Shown here piece by piece: positions 22,787 to 31,562 of a stretch of DNA of 64,000 nt (the first letter of the stretch is position 1; each line of letters opens with the position of its first letter). The stretch spans positions 21,232-85,231 of the forward strand of contig NZ_JAFHKT010000120.1 of NCBI RefSeq assembly GCF_017052465.1. Direction: 5' to 3'. The notes beneath the pieces were generated by a model that saw only the letters and a list, made by a program, of their open reading frames with translations, searched no databases and was not told where the DNA came from. Both the position numbers and the translations under genes were made by a program. The stretch comes from Arthrobacter pascens. GTDB lineage: Bacteria > Actinomycetota > Actinomycetes > Actinomycetales > Micrococcaceae.

Positions 22787-24535
22787 ATGTTCCTGTTGCT
22801 GGCTGCCCACCCTGACGGCTCGGCCCTGCAGGAGCTGACAGCCGACGGCCTGCCGAGCCCGGGCAATCCCCACCCGCGGATCATCAGCCGCACGGCCGCA
22901 ACCGCCGTCCCCGAAAACCCCGGACAAAGCCCCACCGGGCTTCCCGCCGTCGTGCGTGAACTCGAACACCGGCGGCCACGCTGGATCTGGCACCGGACGC
23001 AGGACTGGTATCCGGCGTTGCTGGAGGCGGGCGTGGAGCTGGAGCGGTGCTACGATCTCTCGCTGAGCGGGGCGATCCTGGCGCATTCGGAGTTCACCGC
23101 CCATACGCCCTACGCGCAACGCGCGGAGAAGATGACGCAGGACGACGACCTCCAGCAGCCCCCGCGGGTGCTTCAGCCGCCCCCGCCGCCCGCCGATCAG
23201 GGGGCCCTCTTCGACGATCCGGGGCTGCAGTCTGATCTGCGGCCCACCCTTGGCGAACTGCGCGCCGAGTACGCCGCCCAACAGGAGGCCGTGGCCCACG
23301 CGACTACGGACGGCAACCGCCGGCAGCGCCTTCAGCTGCTTCTCGCCGCGGAGTCTGCCGGGGCCATGATCGCTGCCGAGATGCAGCACGCAGGCGTGCC
23401 TTGGCGCGAAGAGCTGCACGAACAGATCCTCGCCGACCATCTGGGTCCCCGCCCGCCTGCAGGCCATCGCCCCGCCAAACTGGAGGCGCTCACCACCGAA
23501 CTCCGCCGCCTGCTGCACTCCCCCGCGTTGAACCCGGATTCGCCGCAGGAGCTGATGCGTGCCCTCCACCGGAACGGCATAGAGGTGAAGTCGACACGGC
23601 AATGGGAACTGAAGGAGTCCACCCATCCCGCCATTGAACCGCTGCTGGCGTACAAAAAACTGGCGCGGCTGCATACGGCGAACGGCTGGACGTGGCTGGA
23701 CGCCTGGGTCAGGAACGGCCGTTTCCAGCCGGAATACGTCGTGGGCGGCGTGGTGTCCGGCCGGTGGGCGTCGCGCGGGGGCGGCGCGCTGCAGATCCCG
23801 CGCCAGATCCGCGGGGCGGTTCACGCCGACCCGGGGCACAAGCTGATCGTCGCGGACGCGTCCCAGCTGGAACCCCGCGTGCTCGTCGCGCTCGCGCAGG
23901 ACTCCACGATGGCGGAGGCCGCCAGGGACCAGGACCTTTATGCGGGCATCGCCGCCAAGGGATTCGGCGGCGACCGAGCCAAGGCCAAGATGGCCCTGCT
24001 CGGCGCCATGTACGGCGCCACATCGGGCGAAGCAGGCCGGCTGATGCCGCAGCTGGCACGCACCTATCCGCGCGCCGTCGGCTTCGTGGAACAGGCCGCC
24101 CGCGCGGGCGAGGCGGGCAAGACTGTCACTTCCCGGCTCGGCCGCAGCAGCCCGCCGCCCTCCGAGCGATGGTTCCGCAGCCAGCAGTCCACCTCAGCGG
24201 AGGAGCAGCGCCGCGCCGACTCGATTGCCCGCTCACGCGGCCGCTTCACCCGCAACTTCGTGGTGCAGGGTTCCGCGGCCGACTGGGCCGCCTGTTGGCT
24301 TGCGGAATTACGACGCCGGCTGCGCGCCCTGCGTGCCGACGGTTCGGCTTCCGGCGAGCTCGTCTTCTTCCTCCACGACGAAGTCATGGTGCACGCCCCG
24401 GATGGGGCGGTCGAAAGCTGCATTCAGGCCATCGAAGATGCCGCCAACGCCGCGAAGGAGTTGCTCTTCGGACGGATTCCGGTGGAGTTCCCGGTCAGTG
24501 TCGCGGTGGTGGACTCGTACGACAACGCGAAGTAG
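22787..24535 (+). CDS. Family A DNA polymerase (actinobacterial PolA-like, degenerate 3-prime to 5-prime exonuclease domain)
   Basis: 582 residues. There is no 5-prime nuclease domain. The N-terminal 120 residues replace the proofreading domain and show none of the DEDD residues clearly. The palm has motif A as VADASQLEPRVLVAL (consensus DYSQIELR, altered). Motif B is KMALLGAMYGATSGEA in the fingers, and motif C is FFLHDEVMVHAP with the catalytic HDE. Catalytic Asp (motif A) and Asp-Glu (motif C) are kept. The ATG at 22787 has AGGGGA about 10 nt upstream. An earlier in-frame extension inside the ssd coding strand is rejected as Arg/Pro shadow. A role in repair or gap filling is inferred from the family only. 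Confidence 0.85.
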   Translation: MFLLLAAHPDGSALQELTADGLPSPGNPHPRIISRTAATAVPENPGQSPTGLPAVVRELEHRRPRWIWHRTQDWYPALLEAGVELERCYDLSLSGAILAHSEFTAHTPYAQRAEKMTQDDDLQQPPRVLQPPPPPADQGALFDDPGLQSDLRPTLGELRAEYAAQQEAVAHATTDGNRRQRLQLLLAAESAGAMIAAEMQHAGVPWREELHEQILADHLGPRPPAGHRPAKLEALTTELRRLLHSPALNPDSPQELMRALHRNGIEVKSTRQWELKESTHPAIEPLLAYKKLARLHTANGWTWLDAWVRNGRFQPEYVVGGVVSGRWASRGGGALQIPRQIRGAVHADPGHKLIVADASQLEPRVLVALAQDSTMAEAARDQDLYAGIAAKGFGGDRAKAKMALLGAMYGATSGEAGRLMPQLARTYPRAVGFVEQAARAGEAGKTVTSRLGRSSPPPSERWFRSQQSTSAEEQRRADSIARSRGRFTRNFVVQGSAADWAACWLAELRRRLRALRADGSASGELVFFLHDEVMVHAPDGAVESCIQAIEDAANAAKELLFGRIPVEFPVSVAVVDSYDNAK

Positions 24536-24600
24536 TCCCACGCCGGAAGGCGGAGAGTAGCCCCTGGAAGGCGGGAACGAAAGTCATATGCCTGCGCACC

Positions 24601-24629
24601 GAAACGCCCCGTTTCAGTAAGTAACTTAC
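24601..24629. promoter_or_regulatory. Two adjacent palindromes upstream of the DUF1508 gene (TetR-like operator candidate)
   Basis: GAAACG-CCC-CGTTTC (24601-24615) is followed immediately by GTAAGT-A-ACTTAC (24617-24629). The second has perfect 6-bp arms and the GTAAGT form common for TetR-family operators. No TetR gene lies in the window, so any regulator would act in trans. Confidence 0.45.
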
Positions 24630-24741
24630 CCGCTGGTAGTTCGCGCCAGTGCGGCGCATCACACTACCCTCAAAGGTAACCGGGCAGTGGCAGTAGTTGG
24701 CCCGGCAAGTGCAACGAAGCATTATCAGGGGGTCCCGGCCG

Positions 24742-24939
24742 ATGGCGGGCAGATTTGAAGTACACCAGGACGACGAGAAGTTCTACAGGTTTCGGCTCAA
24801 AGACGGGGACGGCAACCTGGTTGCTGAGTCGCCGCGGTTCAAGAGCCTTTCCGGCGTCATAGCGGGCATCGATGCCCTGCGGGAGAGCGCCGCAACGGGA
24901 ATTGTCGTGGACCTGCGGAAGCCGCAGCACTCGAGCTAG
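24742..24939 (+). CDS. DUF1508 (YegP-like) small protein
   Basis: 65 residues. AGRFEVHQDDEKFYRFRLK, then DGDGNLVAESPRFKSLSGVIAGIDALR, is a single copy of the DUF1508 beta-beta-beta-alpha unit; YegP of E. coli carries two. The ATG at 24742 is used because AGGGGG lies 9 nt upstream and the domain starts two residues later. A 15-residue longer frame has no ribosome site. Function is unknown in the family. The gene is convergent with the Nudix gene (13 bp between stops) and has palindromic DNA about 115 bp upstream. Confidence 0.82.
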   Translation: MAGRFEVHQDDEKFYRFRLKDGDGNLVAESPRFKSLSGVIAGIDALRESAATGIVVDLRKPQHSS

Positions 24940-24952
24940 TCAGCCGGATTTG

Positions 24953-25630
24953 CTACACCTTCAGGGGGTGCAGCCGTGTGCGGTCCCAAGGGACCGACCA
25001 TCCCAGTTGGTCAAAGAGTTCATTCAGGATCATCCCCGTGAAGCCCCACACCACAACGTCCCTCACGGTGAACGCCGGGCTCTGGAACGTCCGGTTCATC
25101 CTCGTGACAGTGGCCATGGCCCGGTTTTCGGGGTCCAGCAGATCCCGGACCGGAACGCGGAAGACCTGGGCGGATTCACCGTAGTCAACCACATGAACCG
25201 GGGACGGTGAGGCCCACCAGCCCAGCACGGGCGTCACCAGGTAGTTGCCGCGCGGCAGCGCCAGTTCTGGCAACGCGCCGAGCACCTCCACGCCCTCGGG
25301 GTCCACGCCCGTCTCCTCCTGCGCCTCGCGGAGGGCTGCGGCAACAGGCGATTCGTCGGGATCGATGCCGCCGCCAGGAAACGCCACCTGCCCGGGATGA
25401 TCATCCAGCGTATGTGCCCGTTCAAGGAGCAGGACGTCAAGGTCGGCAGGCGCCAGCGGTTTTCCCGATTCCGCCGGAACGTCATCGAGGGCGCCGAACA
25501 GGATCAGCACGGCGGCCTTGCGCGCCACCGACGGATCGACCGTCAGCGTCTGCCAGTAAGGGTTGCGGGCGGGCCCGGTCCCCGCGCTGATCGATTCCAC
25601 GAGGTTTACCAGGTCCCGGCGCGCGGTCAC
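24953..25630 (-). CDS. Nudix hydrolase, CoA pyrophosphatase type
   Basis: 225 residues. The Nudix box [23 protein letters not shown] matches Gx5Ex7REuxEExGu with all catalytic glutamates. The preceding [17 protein letters not shown] is the upstream motif typical of NudL/YeaB-type CoA diphosphatases, which cleave CoA to phosphopantetheine and ADP. The GTG start overlaps the nth stop as GTGA, so it is translated from the nth message. The substrate call rests on the motif, not on an experiment. Confidence 0.87.
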   Translation of the reverse strand: MTARRDLVNLVESISAGTGPARNPYWQTLTVDPSVARKAAVLILFGALDDVPAESGKPLAPADLDVLLLERAHTLDDHPGQVAFPGGGIDPDESPVAAALREAQEETGVDPEGVEVLGALPELALPRGNYLVTPVLGWWASPSPVHVVDYGESAQVFRVPVRDLLDPENRAMATVTRMNRTFQSPAFTVRDVVVWGFTGMILNELFDQLGWSVPWDRTRLHPLKV

Positions 25631-26553
25631 GGTGACCTCCGCTGGGAATCCATCCGGATCTCCGCGGCACGGTGGGTCTCCGCGAGGAGCCTGCCAAGGA
25701 GCTCTTCGTTACCCGGTGCGAGCTCGTATTTGAGGAGCTTCGCGGCCTTCGCCGGATCTGTCTCACCCATGCCGAAAGCGGGACACCAGTTCGCCACGGC
25801 GCAGGCCCCGCAGGCGGGCTTCCGGGAGTGACAGACTCTCCGGCCGTGGAAGACCACGCGGTGCGACAGCATCGTCCAGTCCCTGGGCTCAAACAGTTCG
25901 GCAACGTCCGACTCGATGCGGACAGGATCGTCGGATTCCGTCCACCCGAATCGGCGCGCGAGTCGCCCAAAGTGCGTGTCCACCGTAATGCCCGGAACGC
26001 CAAAGGCGTTTCCGAGCACCACGTTTGCTGTCTTCCGTCCGACGCCGGGGAGTGTCACCAGATCCTCGATCCGGCCGGGCACCACGCCGTCGAACTCATC
26101 CACCAGCCGGGTCGCCAGGGCCATGAGGTTTTTCGCCTTGGCCCGGAAGAACCCGGTCGGCTTGATGATCGCCTCAAGTTCTGCGGGATCCGCCTCGGCC
26201 ATGCTGCGCACGTCGGGGTATCGGGCGAAGAGCAGCGGCGTGATGAGGTTGACCGTCACATCGGTGGTCTGCGCGGAGAGCACCGTGGCCACGAGCAGTT
26301 CAAACGGGGACCGGAAATCGAGCTCGGCATGGGCGTAGGGGTATTGCTCGGCAAGCGCCCGGTTGATTCGCCGCGCGCGCCGCTTCAGTGCCAGCGTCGA
26401 TTCACCGGACAGCCGCCCGGCACCGCCGGAGGGGCCGGGGGCCGAAGCCCCCGCAGCCAGACCAGCAGCCGCCGGGGCATCCGCCGGCGGGCCCGCCTGG
26501 GCGGGCGGGCTGTTCCGCGGAGTGCTGCGCCGGGGCGTGCGGGAGATGGCCAT
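25627..26553 (-). CDS. nth: Endonuclease III (DNA glycosylase/AP lyase)
   Basis: Removes oxidised pyrimidines and nicks the abasic site. 308 residues, of which the first 50 are an Ala/Gly/Pro-rich extension not needed for the fold. The helix-hairpin-helix [10 protein letters not shown] carries catalytic Lys174 and the [12 protein letters not shown] segment carries Asp192. Cys241, Cys248, Cys251 and Cys257 give the C-x6-C-x2-C-x5-C iron-sulfur site. It starts 9 bp after the stop of the upstream membrane protein and is coupled to the Nudix gene, so the three genes form one operon. Confidence 0.96.
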   Translation of the reverse strand: MAISRTPRRSTPRNSPPAQAGPPADAPAAAGLAAGASAPGPSGGAGRLSGESTLALKRRARRINRALAEQYPYAHAELDFRSPFELLVATVLSAQTTDVTVNLITPLLFARYPDVRSMAEADPAELEAIIKPTGFFRAKAKNLMALATRLVDEFDGVVPGRIEDLVTLPGVGRKTANVVLGNAFGVPGITVDTHFGRLARRFGWTESDDPVRIESDVAELFEPRDWTMLSHRVVFHGRRVCHSRKPACGACAVANWCPAFGMGETDPAKAAKLLKYELAPGNEELLGRLLAETHRAAEIRMDSQRRSP

Positions 26554-26562
26554 GGCGGCCTG

Positions 26563-28116
26563 CTAGCCGCGCTCGATGTTGCTGAGATCGCGCAGAACGC
26601 CCACCCGGCCGTCCGTGTGCTGGACCAGGAATTCGTCGCCCCGGTCTTCCAGCGCGAGCACCCAGCCGCCCGGTTCAATTCCGAACAGCGGTGCACCCGT
26701 GCGCTCGTCCACGGCCGTGCGGTGCTGTGCCACAGCGAACCAGAAAGCCTCGTGGACAGGCTGCTGCTCCGACTCATCCGGACGGCTGGCGGGATCCACG
26801 GTGGCGCCGATCGGCTCCTGGGACCTCACCGGTTCCTGGACCTTCACCTGCGGATGCACGGCGGTGGCGGGAGTCGCAGAGGCCGCACGCGCCTCATCAA
26901 CGGGCGCAGCCGCACGTGCCTCATCAGCCGGTGCAACCGTCCCGCGTGCCTCATCAGACGATGCTGCCGCACCGGCGACTGGGACTCCGTCCAGCTGGGT
27001 CTCATCGGGAGACGGCGCGGCCGGCGACGCCGGCCCCGTCGCTGCGTGCGCTTCGGTTGCGGAATCAGTGGCGGAAGGCACGACGGCGGCGGCTTCAGTT
27101 GCCGGGGACGCTGCCGCTGCACGGGACGCGGACCATGCACCGGCAGAGGCGGCCCCCGCCGCCGCTGCCGGGGTGCCGATCCCGGGCACTGCCGCCGCCT
27201 CGGAGCCGGCGGTGCCGGCAGCGCCCGCAGTGGCCGCCGTCCCAGGAGCGCTAGCCGGGCTGCCGAAAGTACCGCCACCGGAAGTCTGGCCGGCAGCGTA
27301 CTGCCCACCCGCCGTCGGACCCTGCAGTGCCGGCTTGGCATCGCCAGGCTTGGCAGCGGCAGGTTTGGCAGGCTTGGGGGCCTTGGCCGGCTTCGGCTTC
27401 CGCACGGGAACGGCCGATTCCCGCGCCATGACATGGGCGGGCACTTCGGCGCGGTCCAGGAAGTCGCCGGCGAAGAAGGGGATGAAGCGGGCCAGCACTG
27501 TAGCGGCGAGCAGCACCAGCGAACCGATCAGGGCCAAAATTAGCACCGGCGTGAAGCCCACGGCGGCTGACAGGAAGAAGAAGGCAACGGCAAAGGAAGC
27601 CACCACGGAGCCGAACTGGTCCACGGACAGTGACCCGATCCGTACCTTCGTCTCCGGGGCCAGACGGCGGGCGACGAACAGCGCCGCCACGATCAGCGGC
27701 AGGACGATTCCCAGGCCGAGGAAGAACAGGCTGCCCAGGTTCCACAGGTTGTACCTGGCGGAGAACATGGGAATCAGCGATGCCACGAACAGAACCAGTG
27801 TGGCCGCGAAGACGGTCACGTCGCGGACGGTGAACGGGCCTGTAACGGCCTCATTCCGGATTCCCGTGTGCTTGTCCGCCGCGGCGTCCGAGGTGCGAGA
27901 AGCATTGTCAGCAGGCGCGCCGGCCTTCGGCGTCACCGCGTGGCCGCCGGCTGCGGCACCCTGGGCCGCGCCTTGGGTCTCGTCCCGCGCTGCGTCCTTA
28001 AGTCCCGCTCCACCGTTCCGGGACGGACCCTCCGAGGCTGAGCCCGGAACGCCGTGGTCGCGCTGGGCTGGACCCGGCTGGGCCAGGCCCGGCTGGTCGT
28101 GGCTTGGCTGATTCAT
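26563..28116 (-). CDS. Four-helix membrane protein with long Ala/Pro-rich linker and conserved C-terminal domain
   Basis: 517 residues; no family name recognised. Residues 1-95 are polar and Gln/Gly/Pro-rich. Residues about 97-215 contain four membrane helices (TVFAATLVLFVASLIPMF; LGSLFFLGLGIVLPLIVAAL; VVASFAVAFFFLSAAVG; PVLILALIGSLVLLAATVL). About 200 residues of Ala/Pro/Glu repeats follow. The last 65 residues (EAFWFAVAQHRTAVDERTG, then GVLRDLSNIERG) read as a compact folded domain. Both ends are probably cytoplasmic. AAGGAG 7 nt before the ATG gives a clear start. First gene of the operon with nth and the Nudix hydrolase; a role there is unknown. Confidence 0.72.
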   Translation of the reverse strand: MNQPSHDQPGLAQPGPAQRDHGVPGSASEGPSRNGGAGLKDAARDETQGAAQGAAAGGHAVTPKAGAPADNASRTSDAAADKHTGIRNEAVTGPFTVRDVTVFAATLVLFVASLIPMFSARYNLWNLGSLFFLGLGIVLPLIVAALFVARRLAPETKVRIGSLSVDQFGSVVASFAVAFFFLSAAVGFTPVLILALIGSLVLLAATVLARFIPFFAGDFLDRAEVPAHVMARESAVPVRKPKPAKAPKPAKPAAAKPGDAKPALQGPTAGGQYAAGQTSGGGTFGSPASAPGTAATAGAAGTAGSEAAAVPGIGTPAAAAGAASAGAWSASRAAAASPATEAAAVVPSATDSATEAHAATGPASPAAPSPDETQLDGVPVAGAAASSDEARGTVAPADEARAAAPVDEARAASATPATAVHPQVKVQEPVRSQEPIGATVDPASRPDESEQQPVHEAFWFAVAQHRTAVDERTGAPLFGIEPGGWVLALEDRGDEFLVQHTDGRVGVLRDLSNIERG

Positions 28117-28560
28117 ACTGTTCTCCTTAGCGTGGCGGCACCCGAACGACTGTCCAATTCAGGGCGACACCTAATGGCCGGCGGGCCTGACCCCTGCGGG
28201 TCAGGCTGCCTCCGGCCTATGTCACGAGTCCCTCTCAGCCTAGCCAAGTGCTTGCATGATCACTAGCTGACGGGCCGCGGCGGGGTCCCCGCAGACTGCC
28301 CGCCGCACTCCAGCCGGATGCCCGCAGGATCCCCGCACAATCCCTTCGGGGGGACCATTCGTCGCTTAATCCGCACCGCTCGCTGCTCGCTATGTGACGC
28401 CGGACACGCTGCCACGCCGGGAAGCGATAGGCTGTTTTCCGGAACAGCTCTTTGCGGTACGTCCGTGATCGGCCGGCCCCGACGACGCCGCTGCGCGCCC
28501 GGGTGACGGCCAGCCACGGGCCGCCCGCGCAGCAAAGATCGATGAATGATGAGGTTCACC
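28117..28560. other. Divergent intergenic region between the membrane-protein operon and acs
   Basis: 444 bp without a credible gene. TAGGCT on the minus strand (28237-28242) and TAGGCT on the plus strand (28428-28433) are plausible -10 boxes for the two sides. An imperfect palindrome starts with AGTG at 28247 and ends with CACT at 28264. TGTGA at 28393-28397 begins a poor Crp-like site centred about 40 bp before the predicted acs start site. The acs leader would be about 120 nt; no riboswitch was recognised in it. Confidence 0.4.
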
Positions 28561-30585
28561 ATGTCCCAAGACACTCCCGGCTCGACGGCCACCGCCGCCA
28601 ACCCCACCCAGCAGGGCGACGCTCTTGAAAACCTGCTGCATGAGAACCGCAAGTTTGCCCCCTCGGAGGACTTCGCCGCGAACGCCGTGGTTGGCGCGGA
28701 AGTTTACGCCGAGGCCGACGCTGACCGCCCGGCTTTTTGGGCGAAGCAGGCCCGTGAGCTGCTGACATGGGACAAGGACTTCACACAGGCTTTGGACTGG
28801 TCCAATCCGCCGTTCGCGAAATGGTTCGTCGGCGGCGAGGTGAACGCCGCGTACAACGCGCTGGACCGGCACGTGGAGAACGGGCTTGGTGACCGGGTGG
28901 CCATCTACTTCGAGGGCGAGCCCGGGGACTCCCGCGCCTACACCTACGCGGAGCTGACCGAGGAGGTCAAGAAGGCCGCGAACGCCTTCGAATCCCTCGG
29001 CGTGGCCAAGGGCGACCGCGTGGCCGTATACCTGCCCATGATCCCCGAAGCCGTGATCACCCTGCTGGCCTGCGCCCGGATCGGTGCCGTGCACTCAGTG
29101 GTGTTCGGCGGCTTCTCCGCCGACGCGCTGCGCTCCCGCATCGAGGACGCCGAGGCCAAGCTCGTGGTCACCGCGGACGGCACCTACCGCCGCGGCAAGC
29201 CCAGCGCCCTGAAGCCCGCGGTGGACGAGGCGCTGTCCCGCGAGGGAGACGGCAACGGGCACACCGTGCAGAACGTCGTGGTGGTCAAGCGCAACGGCCA
29301 GGACGTGGACTGGACCGAGGGCCGGGACCACTGGTGGGCCGACACCGTCGGCGCGGCCTCCGCGGAGCACACCGCCGTGGGCCACGACTCCGAACACCCG
29401 CTGTTCATCCTCTACACCTCCGGCACCACCGGCAAGCCCAAGGGCATCCTGCACACCACCGGCGGCTACCTCACGCAAACCGCCTACACCCACAAGGCGG
29501 TCTTCGACCTGCACCCGGAAACCGACGTGTACTGGTGCACGGCCGACGTCGGCTGGGTCACCGGGCACTCGTACGTCGCCTACGCGCCGCTCATCAACGG
29601 CGCCACCCAGGTCATGTACGAAGGCACCCCGGACTCCCCGCACCAGGGCCGCTGGTGGGAGATCGTGCAGAAATACAAGGTCTCCATCCTGTACACCGCC
29701 CCCACCGCGATCCGGACCTTCATGAAGTGGGGCCGGGACATCCCGGACAAGTACGACCTGTCCTCCATCCGGGTCCTGGGCTCCGTGGGCGAACCCATCA
29801 ACCCCGAAGCCTGGATGTGGTACCGCGACGTCATCGGCAACAGCGGCGCCAAGCAAAGCCCGGCCCCGATCGTGGACACCTGGTGGCAGACCGAAACCGG
29901 CGCGCAGATGATCGCCCCGCTGCCCGGCGTCACCGCCACCAAGCCCGGCTCCGCGCAGGTGCCGCTGCCCGGCATCGCGGTGGACGTCGTGGACGAGAAC
30001 GGCGCCTCGGTGCCCAACGGACATGGCGGTTTCCTGGTGATCCGCGAACCCTGGCCGGCCATGCTCCGCGGCATCTGGGGCGACCCCGAGCGGTTCAAGG
30101 AAACCTACTGGTCCCGCTTCGAGACCATGTACTTCGCCGGGGACGGCGCCAAAAAGGACGAGGACGGCGACATCTGGCTCCTCGGCCGGGTGGACGACGT
30201 CATGAACATCTCCGGGCACCGGCTCTCCACCACGGAAATCGAATCCGCCCTGGTCTCGCACCCGGCCGTGGCGGAAGCCGCCGTCGTGGGCGCCGCGGAC
30301 GAAACCACCGGCCAGGCCGTCGTCGCGTTCGTGATCCTGCGCGGAGACGCCGTGGACTCCGGCGACGAAATCGTCCAGGACCTGCGCAACCACGTCGGCA
30401 AGGAAATCGGCCCGATCGCCAAACCCAAAATCGTCCTCGTGGTCCCCGAACTGCCCAAGACCCGCTCCGGCAAAATCATGCGCCGCCTCCTCAAGGACGT
30501 CGCCGAAGGCCGCGAAGCCGGCGACGCCACCACCCTCGCCGACAACACCGTCATGGCACAGATCGCGGCCTCTCTGAAGAAATAG
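28561..30585 (+). CDS. acs: Acetyl-CoA synthetase (AMP-forming)
   Basis: Activates acetate to acetyl-CoA through acetyl-AMP. About 674 residues. [15 protein letters not shown] is the adenylate-forming P-loop and [10 protein letters not shown] is the A5 motif. [22 protein letters not shown] is the hinge region, and [12 protein letters not shown] carries the C-terminal lysine that is acetylated in regulated Acs enzymes. AcuC at the left edge belongs to the family that reverses that acetylation. The ATG at 28561 is preferred to one at 28546 because GAGG lies 7 nt upstream of it. A terminator hairpin follows the stop. Confidence 0.96.
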   Translation: MSQDTPGSTATAANPTQQGDALENLLHENRKFAPSEDFAANAVVGAEVYAEADADRPAFWAKQARELLTWDKDFTQALDWSNPPFAKWFVGGEVNAAYNALDRHVENGLGDRVAIYFEGEPGDSRAYTYAELTEEVKKAANAFESLGVAKGDRVAVYLPMIPEAVITLLACARIGAVHSVVFGGFSADALRSRIEDAEAKLVVTADGTYRRGKPSALKPAVDEALSREGDGNGHTVQNVVVVKRNGQDVDWTEGRDHWWADTVGAASAEHTAVGHDSEHPLFILYTSGTTGKPKGILHTTGGYLTQTAYTHKAVFDLHPETDVYWCTADVGWVTGHSYVAYAPLINGATQVMYEGTPDSPHQGRWWEIVQKYKVSILYTAPTAIRTFMKWGRDIPDKYDLSSIRVLGSVGEPINPEAWMWYRDVIGNSGAKQSPAPIVDTWWQTETGAQMIAPLPGVTATKPGSAQVPLPGIAVDVVDENGASVPNGHGGFLVIREPWPAMLRGIWGDPERFKETYWSRFETMYFAGDGAKKDEDGDIWLLGRVDDVMNISGHRLSTTEIESALVSHPAVAEAAVVGAADETTGQAVVAFVILRGDAVDSGDEIVQDLRNHVGKEIGPIAKPKIVLVVPELPKTRSGKIMRRLLKDVAEGREAGDATTLADNTVMAQIAASLKK

Positions 30586-30603
30586 GGCACTTACGCTCCG
30601 AGC

Positions 30604-30637
30604 TGGGCCCGTCCGGTAACCCCGGGCGGGCCCGGTT
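30604..30637 (+). terminator. Terminator-like hairpin after acs
   Basis: GGGCCCGTCC pairs with GGGCGGGCCC (one mismatch) around a loop with CCGGTAACCCC. Only TTTC follows, so it is a weak U-tract terminator. Confidence 0.55.
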
Positions 30638-30716
30638 TCATGCCCCGGTGGGCAGCCGCCGCCGTCGAAAGTGTTGTTTTTCGGTCGTTCCTGTTCTCTT
30701 TTGCGAGGAGTACGCG

Positions 30717-30758
30717 ATGATGGGCAGTATGAAGGCCGCCCGCGGTCTTGTCGCCTGA
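30717..30758 (+). CDS. Possible 13-codon leader peptide upstream of the DeoR gene
   Basis: GAGGAG at 30705-30710 lies 6 nt before an ATG that opens a 13-codon frame, MMGSMKAARGLVA, ending at a TGA. That TGA touches the AAAGGA ribosome site of the DeoR-family gene, whose ATG is 10 nt on. The arrangement would let leader translation affect regulator translation. No attenuator stem or rare-codon run was found, so it may simply be a short spurious frame with a fortuitous ribosome site. Confidence 0.35.
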   Translation: MMGSMKAARGLVA

Positions 30759-30768
30759 AAGGATCCTG

Positions 30769-31551
30769 ATGCTTCGCGCTGCCCGCCACCAGTCCATAGT
30801 GGACGCCGTACAGCGCGAGCGGGTGGTCCGCATCTCGGACCTCGCGCAGCAGCTGGGCGTGTCCCTGATGACGGTGCGCCGCGACATCGAGATGCTGGAG
30901 GAAAGCGGCCAGCTGGAGCGGATCCACGGGGGCGCCAAGCTGCCTGGCGACGCCAGCACGCACGAGCCAGGGTTCGAGCTGAAGTCCACCCAGCTGACCG
31001 CGCAGAAGCGGGCCATTGCCATCGAAGCCGCCACGCTGGTGCACGAGGGCATGGCAGTGGCCCTGAGTGCCGGCACCACTACCTGGGCACTGGCCAAGGA
31101 GCTGGTAAACGGGCCTCGCATCACCGCGGTGACCAACTCAGTGAGGATCGCCGACCTGTTCCACCACGCCTCGGCGTCGGGATCGGGGCGCCACGCTTCC
31201 ACGGTGATCCTCATCGGCGGCGAGCGCACGCCGTCGGACGCCCTGGTGGGACCCATCGCGACGGCGGCACTGCGGCAGCTGCACCTGGATCTGCTGTTCC
31301 TCGGTGTGCACGGCATGGACGAGGAGGCCGGCTACACCACGCCGAACCTTTTGGAGGCCGAAACCAACCGCGCCTTCGTGGCCGCCTCCCGCAAGGTGGT
31401 TGTCCTTGCGGACCACACCAAGTGGGGCACCCAGGGCATCAGCACCATCGCGAACCTTGAGGACGCCGGTGAGGTTATCAGCGATGCCGGGCTATCCCCC
31501 GAGGCCCAGAGGATCCTCCGTGACCGGGTGGGACGGCTCCGCCTGGCGTAG
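30769..31551 (+). CDS. DeoR-family transcriptional regulator
   Basis: 260 residues. The N-terminal winged helix has RVVRISDLAQQLGVSLMTVRRDIEMLEESGQLERIHGGA, the DeoR signature. The C-terminal DeoRC sugar-phosphate sensor has ALSAGTTTWALAKEL (phosphate loop), VILIGGERTP, and LLFLGVHGMDEEAGYTTPN. Members usually repress carbohydrate genes and are released by a phosphorylated sugar. The ATG at 30769 has AAAGGA 5 nt upstream. It stands at the edge of the galactoside block and is convergent with the LacI gene (11 bp between stops), so control of that block is plausible but unproven. Confidence 0.88.
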   Translation: MLRAARHQSIVDAVQRERVVRISDLAQQLGVSLMTVRRDIEMLEESGQLERIHGGAKLPGDASTHEPGFELKSTQLTAQKRAIAIEAATLVHEGMAVALSAGTTTWALAKELVNGPRITAVTNSVRIADLFHHASASGSGRHASTVILIGGERTPSDALVGPIATAALRQLHLDLLFLGVHGMDEEAGYTTPNLLEAETNRAFVAASRKVVVLADHTKWGTQGISTIANLEDAGEVISDAGLSPEAQRILRDRVGRLRLA

Positions 31552-31562
31552 CGGGAACGGCC

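Noticed and set aside
26860..27330. Repetitive GCC/GCA-rich DNA in the membrane-protein gene as a separate repeat element
   Set aside because: It encodes an Ala/Pro/Glu linker in frame; repetition is explained by amino-acid composition.
29095..31044. A 649-residue minus-strand frame opposite acs and DeoR
   Set aside because: Composition (Val/Gly/His/Asp repeats) is that of an antisense third-position-GC frame; it spans two real genes and the terminator between them.
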